From Defluviitaleaceae bacterium (lineage in GTDB: Bacteria; Bacillota; Clostridia; Lachnospirales; WQUN01): 5,485 nucleotides of DNA. Positions 1 through 5,485 of this stretch are shown here, piece after piece. Location of the stretch: the NCBI GenBank assembly GCA_009783395.1, contig WRHA01000264.1, forward strand, positions 1-5,485, read 5' to 3'. Under the pieces are notes generated by a model. That model was not told the DNA's origin, did not search any database, and saw only the letters and a program-made list of their open reading frames with translations. Every line of letters begins with the position of its first letter. Position 1 is the stretch's first letter. Both the position numbers and the translations under genes were made by a program.

Positions 1-2
1 CG

Positions 3-239
3 TTCCCGACGCTTCCACCGGTAAGCACGCCGAATCCGAACCCGCCGGGACACACGGGCGACCCCTTTCCAACACCAACCCCCACGCCCATGCAGTTCCC
101 CGATTTTGAGATTATCAACCCGACGCCAATGCCGACGCCGTTTCCGATTACCACACCTGTTCCCACCCTCGACCCGTTTCCCGATTTTGAGATAATCGAC
201 CCGAGTGAACCGTGGTGGTTGAGTCCGCCCGCATCGTAG
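3..239 (+). CDS. C-terminal part of a Pro/Thr-rich, probably secreted or surface protein (5' end outside window)
   Basis: Reading frame 3 is open from the left edge to a TAG at 237-239 and gives 78 residues. The translation is dominated by Pro and Thr with PTP-type stretches (PTPTPTP near residues 23-29), much like linkers of extracellular proteins of Gram-positive bacteria. A nine-residue unit, FPDFEII followed by N or D and P, occurs twice (bases 96-122 and 177-203). The protein ends in WWLSPPAS with no sortase motif, membrane segment or charged tail. Low complexity prevents assignment to a family, and the start and any signal peptide lie outside the window. The stop is 11 bases before the uvrC ATG, so read-through transcription into uvrC is possible. 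That this is a real gene is inferred from the biased composition, the repeat conserved in this frame, and stops in the other two + frames. A chance open frame is less likely but not excluded. Confidence 0.6.
   Translation, partial: FPTLPPVSTPNPNPPGHTGDPFPTPTPTPMQFPDFEIINPTPMPTPFPITTPVPTLDPFPDFEIIDPSEPWWLSPPAS
96..203 (+). repeat. Two copies of a 27-bp direct repeat encoding FPDFEII(N/D)P
   Basis: Bases 96-122 and 177-203 match at 24 of 27 positions, in the same reading frame, 81 bases apart. Two of the three differences are synonymous third-position changes (TTC/TTT, ATT/ATA) and one changes Asn to Asp. This suggests an internal duplication kept under protein-level constraint, with a PTP-rich linker between the copies. 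The function of the unit is unknown. Confidence 0.75.
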
Positions 240-250
240 GCGAAGCACCG

Positions 251-2104
251 ATGTTCAGCATCCCCGAAGAGCTGAAAAAGCTCCCAACCCTCCCCGGTGT
301 ATATATAATGAGGGACGTCGAAAACGTCGTAATTTACGTGGGCAAGGCGAAAAATTTAAAAAATCGCGTGCGCAGTTATTTTTTAAAAAATCTGCCCGAC
401 ATAAAAACCGCGCAACTCTCGAAACGGATTACACATTTCGAATATGTTGTAACCGATACGGAAAACGAAGCCTTCATTTTGGAAAACAATTTAATAAAGC
501 AACATTTGCCAAAGTACAATATTCGCCTAAAGGACGGTAAATCATATCCGTATATAAAAATTACTGCCGAAAGGCTGCCGCGTGTTTTAGTTTCGCACAA
601 GCGCGGCAAAGATAAGGCAAGGTATTACGGTCCGTATGTAATGGGTTCGGTGCATGACATGATTGAGCTGATTCACCGCTTGTGGCCGCTTCGTCGTTGC
701 GCCAAAGTGTTTCCGCGAGATTTTGACAAAGGGCGCCCGTGCCTAAACCATCATATCGGCCGGTGCAAGGCACCTTGTTGTCGCATATTGGCGGAGGAAA
801 AGTATGACGAATTCGCACGCGAGGCCGAGCAATTCATTCGTGGAAAAACATCCGGCGTTGCCGAACGGCTTACGCGTGAAATGCACGAGGCCGCCGAAAA
901 TATGGAGTTCGAACGCGCCGCGGAAATCCGCGACACAATAAACGCGCTAAAAATGCTTAAGCAAAAACAGAAGCTTGAAACAGGCGAAAACGACCGCGAT
1001 TTTATTGCCGTTGCGCGGCAAGCCGATGAAATAACCGCGCTTATGCAAATTTTTTTTGTGCGCGACGGAAAGCTTGTCGGGCGCGAGCATTATTTATTGG
1101 ATGCAGGAGATGCGGAAAACGCCGAAGTCATGTCTGCTTTTATCAAGCAGTTTTACGGCGAAGCGGCATTTATCCCCAAAGAAATCGTTGTCGCCGAAGC
1201 GGCGGAAAAGGATGAGATTGCCGCTTGGCTTGGCGATCGAGTGGGGCGGCAAGTCGCAATTTCGGTGCCAAAAATCGGCGAGAAGCTGAAAATGCTAAAA
1301 CTCGCGCAAACAAACGCAGAGCTTACGCTGTCACAATTCGGCGCGCATATAAAAAAGGAAACTGAACGAAATGAAACTGCGCTGTCGGAAATCGCCGACG
1401 CGCTTGGCATTGAAAACAAGCTTACACGAATCGAGGCATATGACATTTCAAACATTCAGGGGTATGAGTCTGTCGGCTCGATGGTTGTTTTCGAAAACGG
1501 CAAGGCGAAGTCGAATGATTACCGAAAGTTTCGCATGAAAACCGTTGTCGGCCCCGACGATTACGCCGCAATGGAGGAAATACTTTCGCGACGGTTTAAG
1601 CGATACAACGAAAACATGGATGCACTCAATAAACCCCAATCAACGGGAGATGATTCTTTTTTTAAACTTCCCGATGCGATTTTCGTTGATGGGGGAAAAG
1701 GGCAAATTTCTGCGGCCGAGAAAGCACTTGCGGGGCAAAATATCTCCGTTCCCGTTTGCGGAATGGTCAAGGACGAAAAACATCGCACGCGTGGAATTTT
1801 TTTCGAAAATGAGGAAAAAATATTGCCGAGGCACGGCGAAGGATTTAAACTGTTAACAAGGATTCAAGATGAGGTGCATCGCTTCGCGCTCGAATATCAT
1901 CGAAAGCTTCGCGCCGCTTCGCAAACGCGTTCGGTTCTCGACGAAATTCCCGGCATCGGAAAAACCCGCCGCAAGGAACTTCTCAAGCATTTTAAAAGCA
2001 TTGAAGCGATTCGTGCGGCAAGCATTGACGAACTTTCCGCCGCACCTTCCATGAATAAAAAATCCGCCGAAGCGGTACATAAATTTTGGCAGGAAGAGGA
2101 GTGA
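251..2104 (+). CDS. uvrC: UvrABC excinuclease subunit C
   Basis: UvrC makes both incisions around bulky DNA lesions in nucleotide excision repair, acting in the cytoplasm on the UvrB-DNA complex. Domains seen in the 617-aa product: an N-terminal GIY-YIG nuclease (GVY 16-18, YVG 29-31, Arg39, and Glu78 in ILENNLIK); four Cys at 150, 164, 172 and 176, spaced like the family's Fe-S cluster ligands; a UVR motif at about 209-236 (EFERAAEIRD) for UvrB contact; an RNase H-like 5' nuclease with Asp398 (AYDISNIQG), Asp480 (FVDGGKGQ) and His543 (DEVHRFA); and tandem helix-hairpin-helix at about 561-613 (IPGIGKTRRKELL). Length is normal and all catalytic residues are present. ATG 251 is preferred because the translation from there starts like other UvrC proteins (MFSIPEELKKLP). 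A GTG at 212 would add 13 unrelated residues and overlap the upstream frame. The ribosome site before ATG 251 is weak (AGGCGA, about 238-243). No promoter is evident. It is the first gene of a tightly packed block. Confidence 0.97.
   Translation: MFSIPEELKKLPTLPGVYIMRDVENVVIYVGKAKNLKNRVRSYFLKNLPDIKTAQLSKRITHFEYVVTDTENEAFILENNLIKQHLPKYNIRLKDGKSYPYIKITAERLPRVLVSHKRGKDKARYYGPYVMGSVHDMIELIHRLWPLRRCAKVFPRDFDKGRPCLNHHIGRCKAPCCRILAEEKYDEFAREAEQFIRGKTSGVAERLTREMHEAAENMEFERAAEIRDTINALKMLKQKQKLETGENDRDFIAVARQADEITALMQIFFVRDGKLVGREHYLLDAGDAENAEVMSAFIKQFYGEAAFIPKEIVVAEAAEKDEIAAWLGDRVGRQVAISVPKIGEKLKMLKLAQTNAELTLSQFGAHIKKETERNETALSEIADALGIENKLTRIEAYDISNIQGYESVGSMVVFENGKAKSNDYRKFRMKTVVGPDDYAAMEEILSRRFKRYNENMDALNKPQSTGDDSFFKLPDAIFVDGGKGQISAAEKALAGQNISVPVCGMVKDEKHRTRGIFFENEEKILPRHGEGFKLLTRIQDEVHRFALEYHRKLRAASQTRSVLDEIPGIGKTRRKELLKHFKSIEAIRAASIDELSAAPSMNKKSAEAVHKFWQEEE
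2096..2101 (+). promoter_or_regulatory. Ribosome binding site for the 99-aa gene, inside the end of uvrC
   Basis: GAGGAG overlaps the last uvrC codons and lies 8 bases before ATG 2110, which is good Shine-Dalgarno spacing. This favours ATG 2110 over the overlapping GTG at 2101, for which the purine run would be too close. If GTG 2101 were used, it would overlap the uvrC stop as GTGA and add three residues. Confidence 0.6.
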
Positions 2105-2109
2105 CACAA

Positions 2110-2409
2110 ATGGTTAAACCCGTTTTGGAGCAGGAATACGTCTATGAGGCGGACGGCACGGGTGAATTTTTCGTTGTTCGAGTTTCGCTGGATGTTACCG
2201 AAATGGAGGAAATTGTTACCCTCAGGCCGAAAGTAAACATGACGCTCGGCGAAGTTGAGCGCGTTTTGCATGGTTTCGAAGCCGATGTTTTGAAAAAAAT
2301 GCAGATGAAGCTTGAAGGAAATTATCCCGCACGGCTGGAATTTAGAGAAAAAACATTTAAGGTCGCGTTTGACAACAAGCATAATGTCAAGGGGCTGGTT
2401 GAGCTGTGA
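2110..2409 (+). CDS. Small uncharacterised protein in the uvrC-hprK operon (99 aa)
   Basis: I do not recognise a family. The product is small, cytoplasmic-looking and rich in Glu, Val and Lys, with no signal peptide, membrane segment, Cys or obvious catalytic motif. From residue patterns (inference only), residues 15-40 (GTGEFFVVRVSLDVTEMEEIVTL) look like beta strands, about 44-66 (TLGEVERVLHGFEADVLKKMQMK) like an amphipathic helix, and about 72-97 like further strands. That would be a small alpha/beta fold. It is probably a real gene: it fills the gap between uvrC and hprK almost exactly, has a good ribosome site inside uvrC, and its stop overlaps the hprK start by 4 bases (GTGA). The start is chosen by Shine-Dalgarno spacing; GTG 2101 (102 aa) is the alternative. 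Operon position suggests co-expression with HprK and MurB, but no function can be assigned. Confidence 0.75.
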   Translation: MVKPVLEQEYVYEADGTGEFFVVRVSLDVTEMEEIVTLRPKVNMTLGEVERVLHGFEADVLKKMQMKLEGNYPARLEFREKTFKVAFDNKHNVKGLVEL

Positions 2410-3446
2410 GCGCGTCGACCGGCGCGGGCGGGGTTCAAGGAACAGTCGGCAGTCAGGGAACGGGCGGAGTCGCACCGAGTGCGTTTGACACGCCGGGAAC
2501 AGGCTATTTCGTTCCTCTTCCGACAGTAATACAGGAATTTAAATTGATTAATTTGACTCCCGCCGTGGATGTAGAGAAAAAATTACTTATTCGGGCTAAC
2601 ATTAACAGACCTGCATTACAGCTTGCGGGGTTTTTTGATTACTTTGACGCGAATCGCCTGCAGATTATCGGAATGGTTGAGCATACGTTTTTGAGCCGCT
2701 TGGAAGAAAGCTTGCGGCGCGAGAAGGTTGAGCGTATTTTTTATGAACAAATCCCCGGATTTGTTGTTTGTCGCGGGCTTGAAGTTTTTCCCGAAATGCT
2801 TGAATTTGCTGAAATGTACGGCGTGCCTGTGCTTCAAACCGAATCCGCAACGACGGATTTTATCAGCGAAGCAATTCGCTGGATGAAGGTGCAACTTGCG
2901 CCGCGCACGTCGATGCACGGTTGCCTTTTGGATATTTACGGCGTTGGCACGCTGATTATCGGCGAAAGCGGCATCGGGAAAAGCGAAACCGCCCTTGAGC
3001 TTGTTAAACGCGGGCATCGTTTTATTGCCGACGACGCCGTTGAGGTTCGACGCGTTTCTGCGGAGACGCTAATCGGATCTTGTCCCGCAAATATCAGGTA
3101 TTTCCTCGAGCTGCGCGGCATAGGAATTATTGACATAATGCAAATGTTTGGCGTGCAATCCATTAAGCCGACGCAGGCCGTCGAGCTTGTTATCCGTCTC
3201 GAGGCGTGGGATCCGACTCGCGTTTACGACCGCATTGGCGCGCCCGAGGAATTTACGGAAATTTTGGGCAACAATGTAAACAGCCATACCATTCCGATTC
3301 GACCGGGGCGACCGCTCGCGATGCTTTGCGAGGCCGCCGCGATTAACCATCGGCAGAAAAAAATGGGCTACAACGCCGCCGAAGCACTCACCGAGAGAGT
3401 TATGAACCAAGTAGCGGGGAGTCTAAAAATTCATGACCATTATTGA
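2406..3446 (+). CDS. hprK: HPr kinase/phosphorylase
   Basis: This bifunctional cytoplasmic enzyme phosphorylates HPr on its regulatory serine with ATP or PPi and removes the phosphate again, setting carbon catabolite control through CcpA in Bacillota. Seen in the 346 aa: an N-terminal domain from about residue 36 (INRPALQLAGFFDYF at 66-80); His171 in MHGCLLDIYGVG; a Walker A loop GESGIGKS (186-193); ADD at 208-210; the family signature LELRGIGIIDIMQMFG (about 234-249); and the C-terminal loop HTIPIRPGRP (294-303). All key motifs are intact. The product is about 35 residues longer than usual. The extra part is a Gly/Ser/Thr-rich head (residues 1-34) containing QGT repeats. GTG 2406 is chosen because an in-frame TGA lies at 2400-2402 and no ATG or GTG occurs before the conserved region; the next candidate, TTG at 2544, would cut into the first helix. 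A modest AAGGGG (2389-2394) lies 11 bases upstream. It overlaps the previous gene by 4 bases and murB by 14, suggesting translational coupling. Confidence 0.97.
   Translation: MSASTGAGGVQGTVGSQGTGGVAPSAFDTPGTGYFVPLPTVIQEFKLINLTPAVDVEKKLLIRANINRPALQLAGFFDYFDANRLQIIGMVEHTFLSRLEESLRREKVERIFYEQIPGFVVCRGLEVFPEMLEFAEMYGVPVLQTESATTDFISEAIRWMKVQLAPRTSMHGCLLDIYGVGTLIIGESGIGKSETALELVKRGHRFIADDAVEVRRVSAETLIGSCPANIRYFLELRGIGIIDIMQMFGVQSIKPTQAVELVIRLEAWDPTRVYDRIGAPEEFTEILGNNVNSHTIPIRPGRPLAMLCEAAAINHRQKKMGYNAAEALTERVMNQVAGSLKIHDHY
2436..2471 (+). repeat. Short degenerate tandem repeat in the hprK 5' end (QGTVGS / QGTGGV)
   Basis: Two adjacent 18-bp units (2436-2453 and 2454-2471) match at about 11 of 18 bases and encode QGTVGS and QGTGGV. 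They sit in the Gly-rich head of HprK, which is more GC-rich and simpler in composition than the conserved codons that follow. Slippage-type expansion is a plausible origin, but the repeat is short. Confidence 0.4.
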
Positions 3447-4365
3447 CGAGATAAAGAAACGTTGCGAAATCGTTTTAGTAAACGAACCCATGCACCTTCA
3501 TACATCATTTAAAATCGGCGGCACGGCTGATATTTTGGCTTTTCCGAAAACGACGGAAGAGCTTATTTCCGTTTGGAATTTTTGTCGTCTCGGCCACGAG
3601 CTTGCGAATCCTCTCGAGGCCGTAGGCGGCAACGTTGAGGGAATTCCCTTTACCGTCCTCGGCGACGGCGCGAATGTGCTTGTCAGTGACGACGGCATTC
3701 GCGGGGTTGTTGTTTTTACAAACAAGATGCGCGCCATCGAGATTCTCGACTGTGCTGTTCGTGCGGAGTCCGGCGTGCGGCTTGCCGCGCTTGCAGAAAG
3801 TGCGGCCGAGTCGGGGCTTACGGGGCTCGAGTTTTCGTGTGGGATTCCCGGCACGGTTGGCGGCGCGGTTTATATGAATGCCGGGGCGTATGGGCATGAT
3901 ATTTCGGAATTTATCGAGACTGTTACACTGTTTTCAAACGGTGAAATTATTGTGAAAACGGGCGCGGAAATGGAATTTGGCTATCGCAAAAGTTTTGCGC
4001 AGGGCGGCGACATGCTGATTCTCGGCGCGACATTTCGCCTTTCGCATGAAGAGCCTCATAAAATTCGCGAAGTAATGGCCGACCTAAACGCACGCCGCCG
4101 CAAAACCCAACCGCTGGAATACGGCAGCGCGGGCAGCTTTTTCAAGCGTCCCGAAGGCCATTTCGCCGGCAAGTTGATCGAGGACGCAGGCCTGAAAGGT
4201 TTTTGCATAAACGATGCTCAAGTTTCCGAAAAACATGCCGGATTTGTTGTAAATCGCGGCAACGCTACGTCGAAAGATGTTCTTGCACTTATGCATCATG
4301 TGCAGAGCGTTGTGTTTGAAAGATACGGGGTACGGCTTGAGCCGGAGGTACGGATTTTGGGGTAA
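3433..4365 (+). CDS. murB: UDP-N-acetylenolpyruvoylglucosamine reductase (MurB)
   Basis: MurB is the FAD-dependent, NADPH-using cytoplasmic enzyme that reduces UDP-GlcNAc-enolpyruvate to UDP-MurNAc, the second committed step of peptidoglycan precursor synthesis. Seen in the 310 aa: the N-terminal motif HTSFKIGGTAD (23-33); the FAD-binding stretch LGDGANVLVSDDGIRG (76-91); the signature FSCGIPGTVGGAVYMNAGAYG (134-154); Tyr184 in GYRKS; the presumed proton-donor Ser235 in AGSFFKRP; and Glu305 in LEPEVRILG. The organisation resembles type II MurB of Gram-positive bacteria such as S. aureus. Length is normal to slightly long because about 16 extra residues (roughly 53-70, GHELANPLEAVGGNVEG) sit between the first helix and the FAD loop. 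The loop has Ala80 where Ser is common (GxGSN). ATG 3433 lies 11 bases after GGGGAG (3416-3421) and overlaps the end of hprK by 14 bases, implying coupling. The gene ends in TAA just before a large hairpin. Confidence 0.97.
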   Translation: MTIIDEIKKRCEIVLVNEPMHLHTSFKIGGTADILAFPKTTEELISVWNFCRLGHELANPLEAVGGNVEGIPFTVLGDGANVLVSDDGIRGVVVFTNKMRAIEILDCAVRAESGVRLAALAESAAESGLTGLEFSCGIPGTVGGAVYMNAGAYGHDISEFIETVTLFSNGEIIVKTGAEMEFGYRKSFAQGGDMLILGATFRLSHEEPHKIREVMADLNARRRKTQPLEYGSAGSFFKRPEGHFAGKLIEDAGLKGFCINDAQVSEKHAGFVVNRGNATSKDVLALMHHVQSVVFERYGVRLEPEVRILG

Positions 4366-4366
4366 T

Positions 4367-4418
4367 AGACCGTGGGGGGAGGGGGATTTTTGAAAAAATC
4401 CCCCTCCCCCCACGGTCT
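4367..4418. repeat. Perfect 25-bp inverted repeat between murB and rapZ
   Basis: The left arm 4367-4391 and right arm 4394-4418 are perfectly complementary over 25 bp with only 2 bases between them. The outer half is AGACCGT/ACGGTCT, the middle is a G6-A-G5 run facing C5-T-C6, and the centre is an A/T tract. As RNA it would form a very stable stem of about 24 bp with a tiny loop. It starts 1 base after the murB stop and ends 7 bases before the rapZ Shine-Dalgarno. No T tract follows on either strand (TAAAAATAAAGG on +), so it is not a textbook intrinsic terminator. It could be a dispersed palindromic element (REP- or MITE-like), an mRNA-stabilising 3' end for the upstream operon, or a leaky terminator. 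The structure is seen directly; the role is inference. Confidence 0.85.
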
Positions 4419-4425
4419 TAAAAAT

Positions 4426-4433
4426 AAAGGAGG
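4426..4433 (+). promoter_or_regulatory. Strong Shine-Dalgarno for rapZ
   Basis: AAAGGAGG is an 8-base match to the anti-Shine-Dalgarno of 16S rRNA and lies 6 bases before ATG 4440. It is the strongest ribosome site in the window. This suggests rapZ is translated independently, unlike the coupled genes upstream. The large hairpin ends 7 bases before it and could affect access to it. Confidence 0.85.
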
Positions 4434-4439
4434 ATCCGA

Positions 4440-5339
4440 ATGCGAATAGTAATAGTTACGGGCATGTCCGGCGCGGGGAAAACTACCGCGCTTAAAATTT
4501 TTGAGGATGAAGGGTTTTATGTTGCGGACAATTTGCCTGCGCCGCTTATGGGGGATTTTGCGCGATTTTGTATGGCTTCGAAGATTTCGCAGGTCGCGCT
4601 GGGCATTGATATTCGCGGCGGAAAAATGTTTACGGACTTTTCGCTTGGGCTTAATGATTTAGACAAGCTTGGCGTGGCTTGGTCGATTTTATTTTTGGAT
4701 TCGTCCAACGAGGTGCTTTTGAATCGATACAAGGAAACGCGACATGTTCATCCCCTTGCGAAGGATGGGCTTGTTAGCGTCGGCATTGCGAAGGAGCGTG
4801 CGTTGCTTGAAGAGGTACGCGATCGTGCAAATTGCATTATGGACACAAGCGGGCTTTTGCCGCGCCAGTTAAAAATAAAAATTTTGGACATGTTTGCCGA
4901 GGGTGAAAACGCGGGCAAACTGTTAATAAACGTGCTTTCGTTTGGCTTCAAGTACGGCATTCCCGAGGAGTCCGATCTCGTTTTTGATGTGCGTTTTTTG
5001 CCAAACCCGTTTTACAATGAGCGTTTAAAGCCCATGTGTGGCCTTGATAAGCCCGTGCGCGACTATGTAATGAGCCACGATGTAAGCGTGCGTTTTCGCG
5101 AAAGCCTGTTTAACATGCTGCATTTTCTCATTCCGCACTATATCAGCGAGGGGAAAAATCAGCTGATAGTAAGCATCGGTTGCACCGGAGGACGCCATCG
5201 CTCGGTCGCGTTGGCGCAGGAGCTGCAAAAAGTTCTGCGAGCACACGAAAACCACGTAGAAATCCACCACCGCGACATAGAGAAAGACCCGGATAAGCAC
5301 GCCAAGCGTGCGATGGACACCGTGGACAACTTTCGGTAG
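4440..5339 (+). CDS. rapZ: RapZ/YvcJ family nucleotide-binding protein (RNase adapter family)
   Basis: Members bind and hydrolyse ATP/GTP. In E. coli, RapZ senses glucosamine-6-phosphate and delivers the GlmZ small RNA to RNase E. B. subtilis YvcJ affects competence, and its molecular target is less clear. Seen in the 299 aa: an N-terminal P-loop domain with Walker A GMSGAGKT (8-15), ADNLP (29-33), a Walker B-like strand ILFLDSS (83-89) and RYKETRHVHPL (96-106); then the conserved C-terminal domain with SFGFKYGIP (167-175), DVRFLPNPFY (183-192) and GCTGGRHRSV (247-256). Length and motif order match the family and nothing is truncated. The ATG is fixed by the strong Shine-Dalgarno and by the P-loop starting at residue 8. 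It is separated from murB by a hairpin-filled 74-base gap and followed by another inverted-repeat element. In related genomes yvcK and whiA usually come next. Whether the Gram-positive protein controls an sRNA is unknown. Confidence 0.96.
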   Translation: MRIVIVTGMSGAGKTTALKIFEDEGFYVADNLPAPLMGDFARFCMASKISQVALGIDIRGGKMFTDFSLGLNDLDKLGVAWSILFLDSSNEVLLNRYKETRHVHPLAKDGLVSVGIAKERALLEEVRDRANCIMDTSGLLPRQLKIKILDMFAEGENAGKLLINVLSFGFKYGIPEESDLVFDVRFLPNPFYNERLKPMCGLDKPVRDYVMSHDVSVRFRESLFNMLHFLIPHYISEGKNQLIVSIGCTGGRHRSVALAQELQKVLRAHENHVEIHHRDIEKDPDKHAKRAMDTVDNFR

Positions 5340-5342
5340 GCG

Positions 5343-5474
5343 ACATTACGTCTCGAAGCCGGATACGGTTTCCGGGTCTAAAAAATGCAAGTTTTTTTGA
5401 AAGGGGGTTCGGGGGAAAACTTTTTTCGCCGGACGGGGCGCTAGGAAACCGAATCCGGCTTCGAGACGTAATGT
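5343..5474. repeat. 132-bp element with 31-bp near-perfect terminal inverted repeats downstream of rapZ
   Basis: The left arm 5343-5373 and right arm 5444-5474 are complementary at 30 of 31 positions; the only mismatch is A5365 against A5452. Between them lie 70 bases holding a small A6/T7 hairpin (5380-5398), a G5-TTC-G5 stretch (5403-5415), an A4-C-T6 tract (5416-5426) and a short CGCC/GGCG stem (5427-5440). I see no coding capacity of note. The outer arms begin 3 bases after the rapZ stop. No T tract follows the right arm (GGCTTGCCGCC), so it is not a standard terminator. Flanking target-site duplications are not convincing: only GGC recurs near both edges. It looks like a MITE- or REP-type dispersed element, or a structured 3' region of the rapZ mRNA. 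Which one is right cannot be settled from one copy. Confidence 0.75.
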
Positions 5475-5485
5475 GGCTTGCCGCC

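Noticed and set aside
96..203. CRISPR-like or regulatory direct repeats
   Set aside because: There are only two copies, in frame, with mostly synonymous differences, so a protein-level duplication explains them better.
212..250. Earlier GTG start for uvrC at 212
   Set aside because: It adds 13 residues with no resemblance to UvrC N-termini, overlaps the Pro-rich frame and has no Shine-Dalgarno; ATG 251 gives a typical start.
100..250. Promoter for the uvrC operon
   Set aside because: TTGAGA- and TAATC-like strings occur, but none are paired at proper spacing, and all lie inside the Pro-rich reading frame.
1897..2475. 192-aa open frame on the reverse strand across uvrC, the small gene and hprK
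   Set aside because: It lies antisense to well-supported genes and has no recognisable domain; its translation looks like a shadow of the + strand codon pattern.
2616..3017. 133-aa reverse-strand frame inside hprK, and similar antisense frames in murB and rapZ
   Set aside because: They are fully contained in genes with intact family motifs and carry no motifs or plausible translation signals of their own.
4374..4385. G-quadruplex in the G6AG5 run
   Set aside because: Only two G runs are present, too few for a normal intramolecular four-run quadruplex with loops, and pairing with the C-rich arm would win.
4367..4418. Intrinsic (Rho-independent) terminator after murB
   Set aside because: The stem is strong, but no U tract follows on either strand; the downstream bases are A-rich and lead straight into the rapZ ribosome site.

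Overview
The window reads as part of a Bacillota (Firmicutes) chromosome, most likely of the class Clostridia. It carries uvrC, hprK, murB and rapZ (yvcJ) in this order on the + strand, a neighbourhood known from many Clostridia, where yvcK and whiA usually follow. HPr kinase/phosphorylase, the near-perfect AAAGGAGG ribosome binding site and the compact overlapping genes fit that assignment. The genus cannot be told from the sequence. All genes are on the + strand, and the overlapping reverse-strand reading frames look like shadows.

Layout. Positions 3-239 hold the C-terminal tail of a Pro/Thr-rich, probably extracellular protein that begins before the window. Eleven bases later comes uvrC (251-2104, excision nuclease subunit C). 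It runs into a small uncharacterised gene (about 2110-2409, 99 aa), which overlaps hprK (2406-3446) by 4 bases; hprK in turn overlaps murB (3433-4365) by 14 bases. This block looks like one translationally coupled operon. A 74-base gap follows, nearly filled by a perfect 25-bp inverted repeat (4367-4418), and then rapZ (4440-5339) with a very strong Shine-Dalgarno. After rapZ lies a 132-bp element bounded by 31-bp near-perfect inverted repeats (5343-5474), and the window ends 11 bases beyond it.

How the genes relate. UvrC repairs DNA. HprK controls Ser-phosphorylation of HPr, and so carbon catabolite control. MurB makes UDP-MurNAc for peptidoglycan. RapZ/YvcJ is a nucleotide-binding regulator linked in E. 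coli to amino-sugar supply. Apart from uvrC, the theme is carbon status and cell-wall precursor synthesis.

I see no clear new defence or mobile system. The points worth a second look are the two intergenic inverted-repeat elements flanking rapZ, the unknown 99-aa gene embedded in the operon, a Gly/Ser/Thr-rich extension on HprK, an inserted loop in MurB, and the duplicated motif in the Pro-rich tail.
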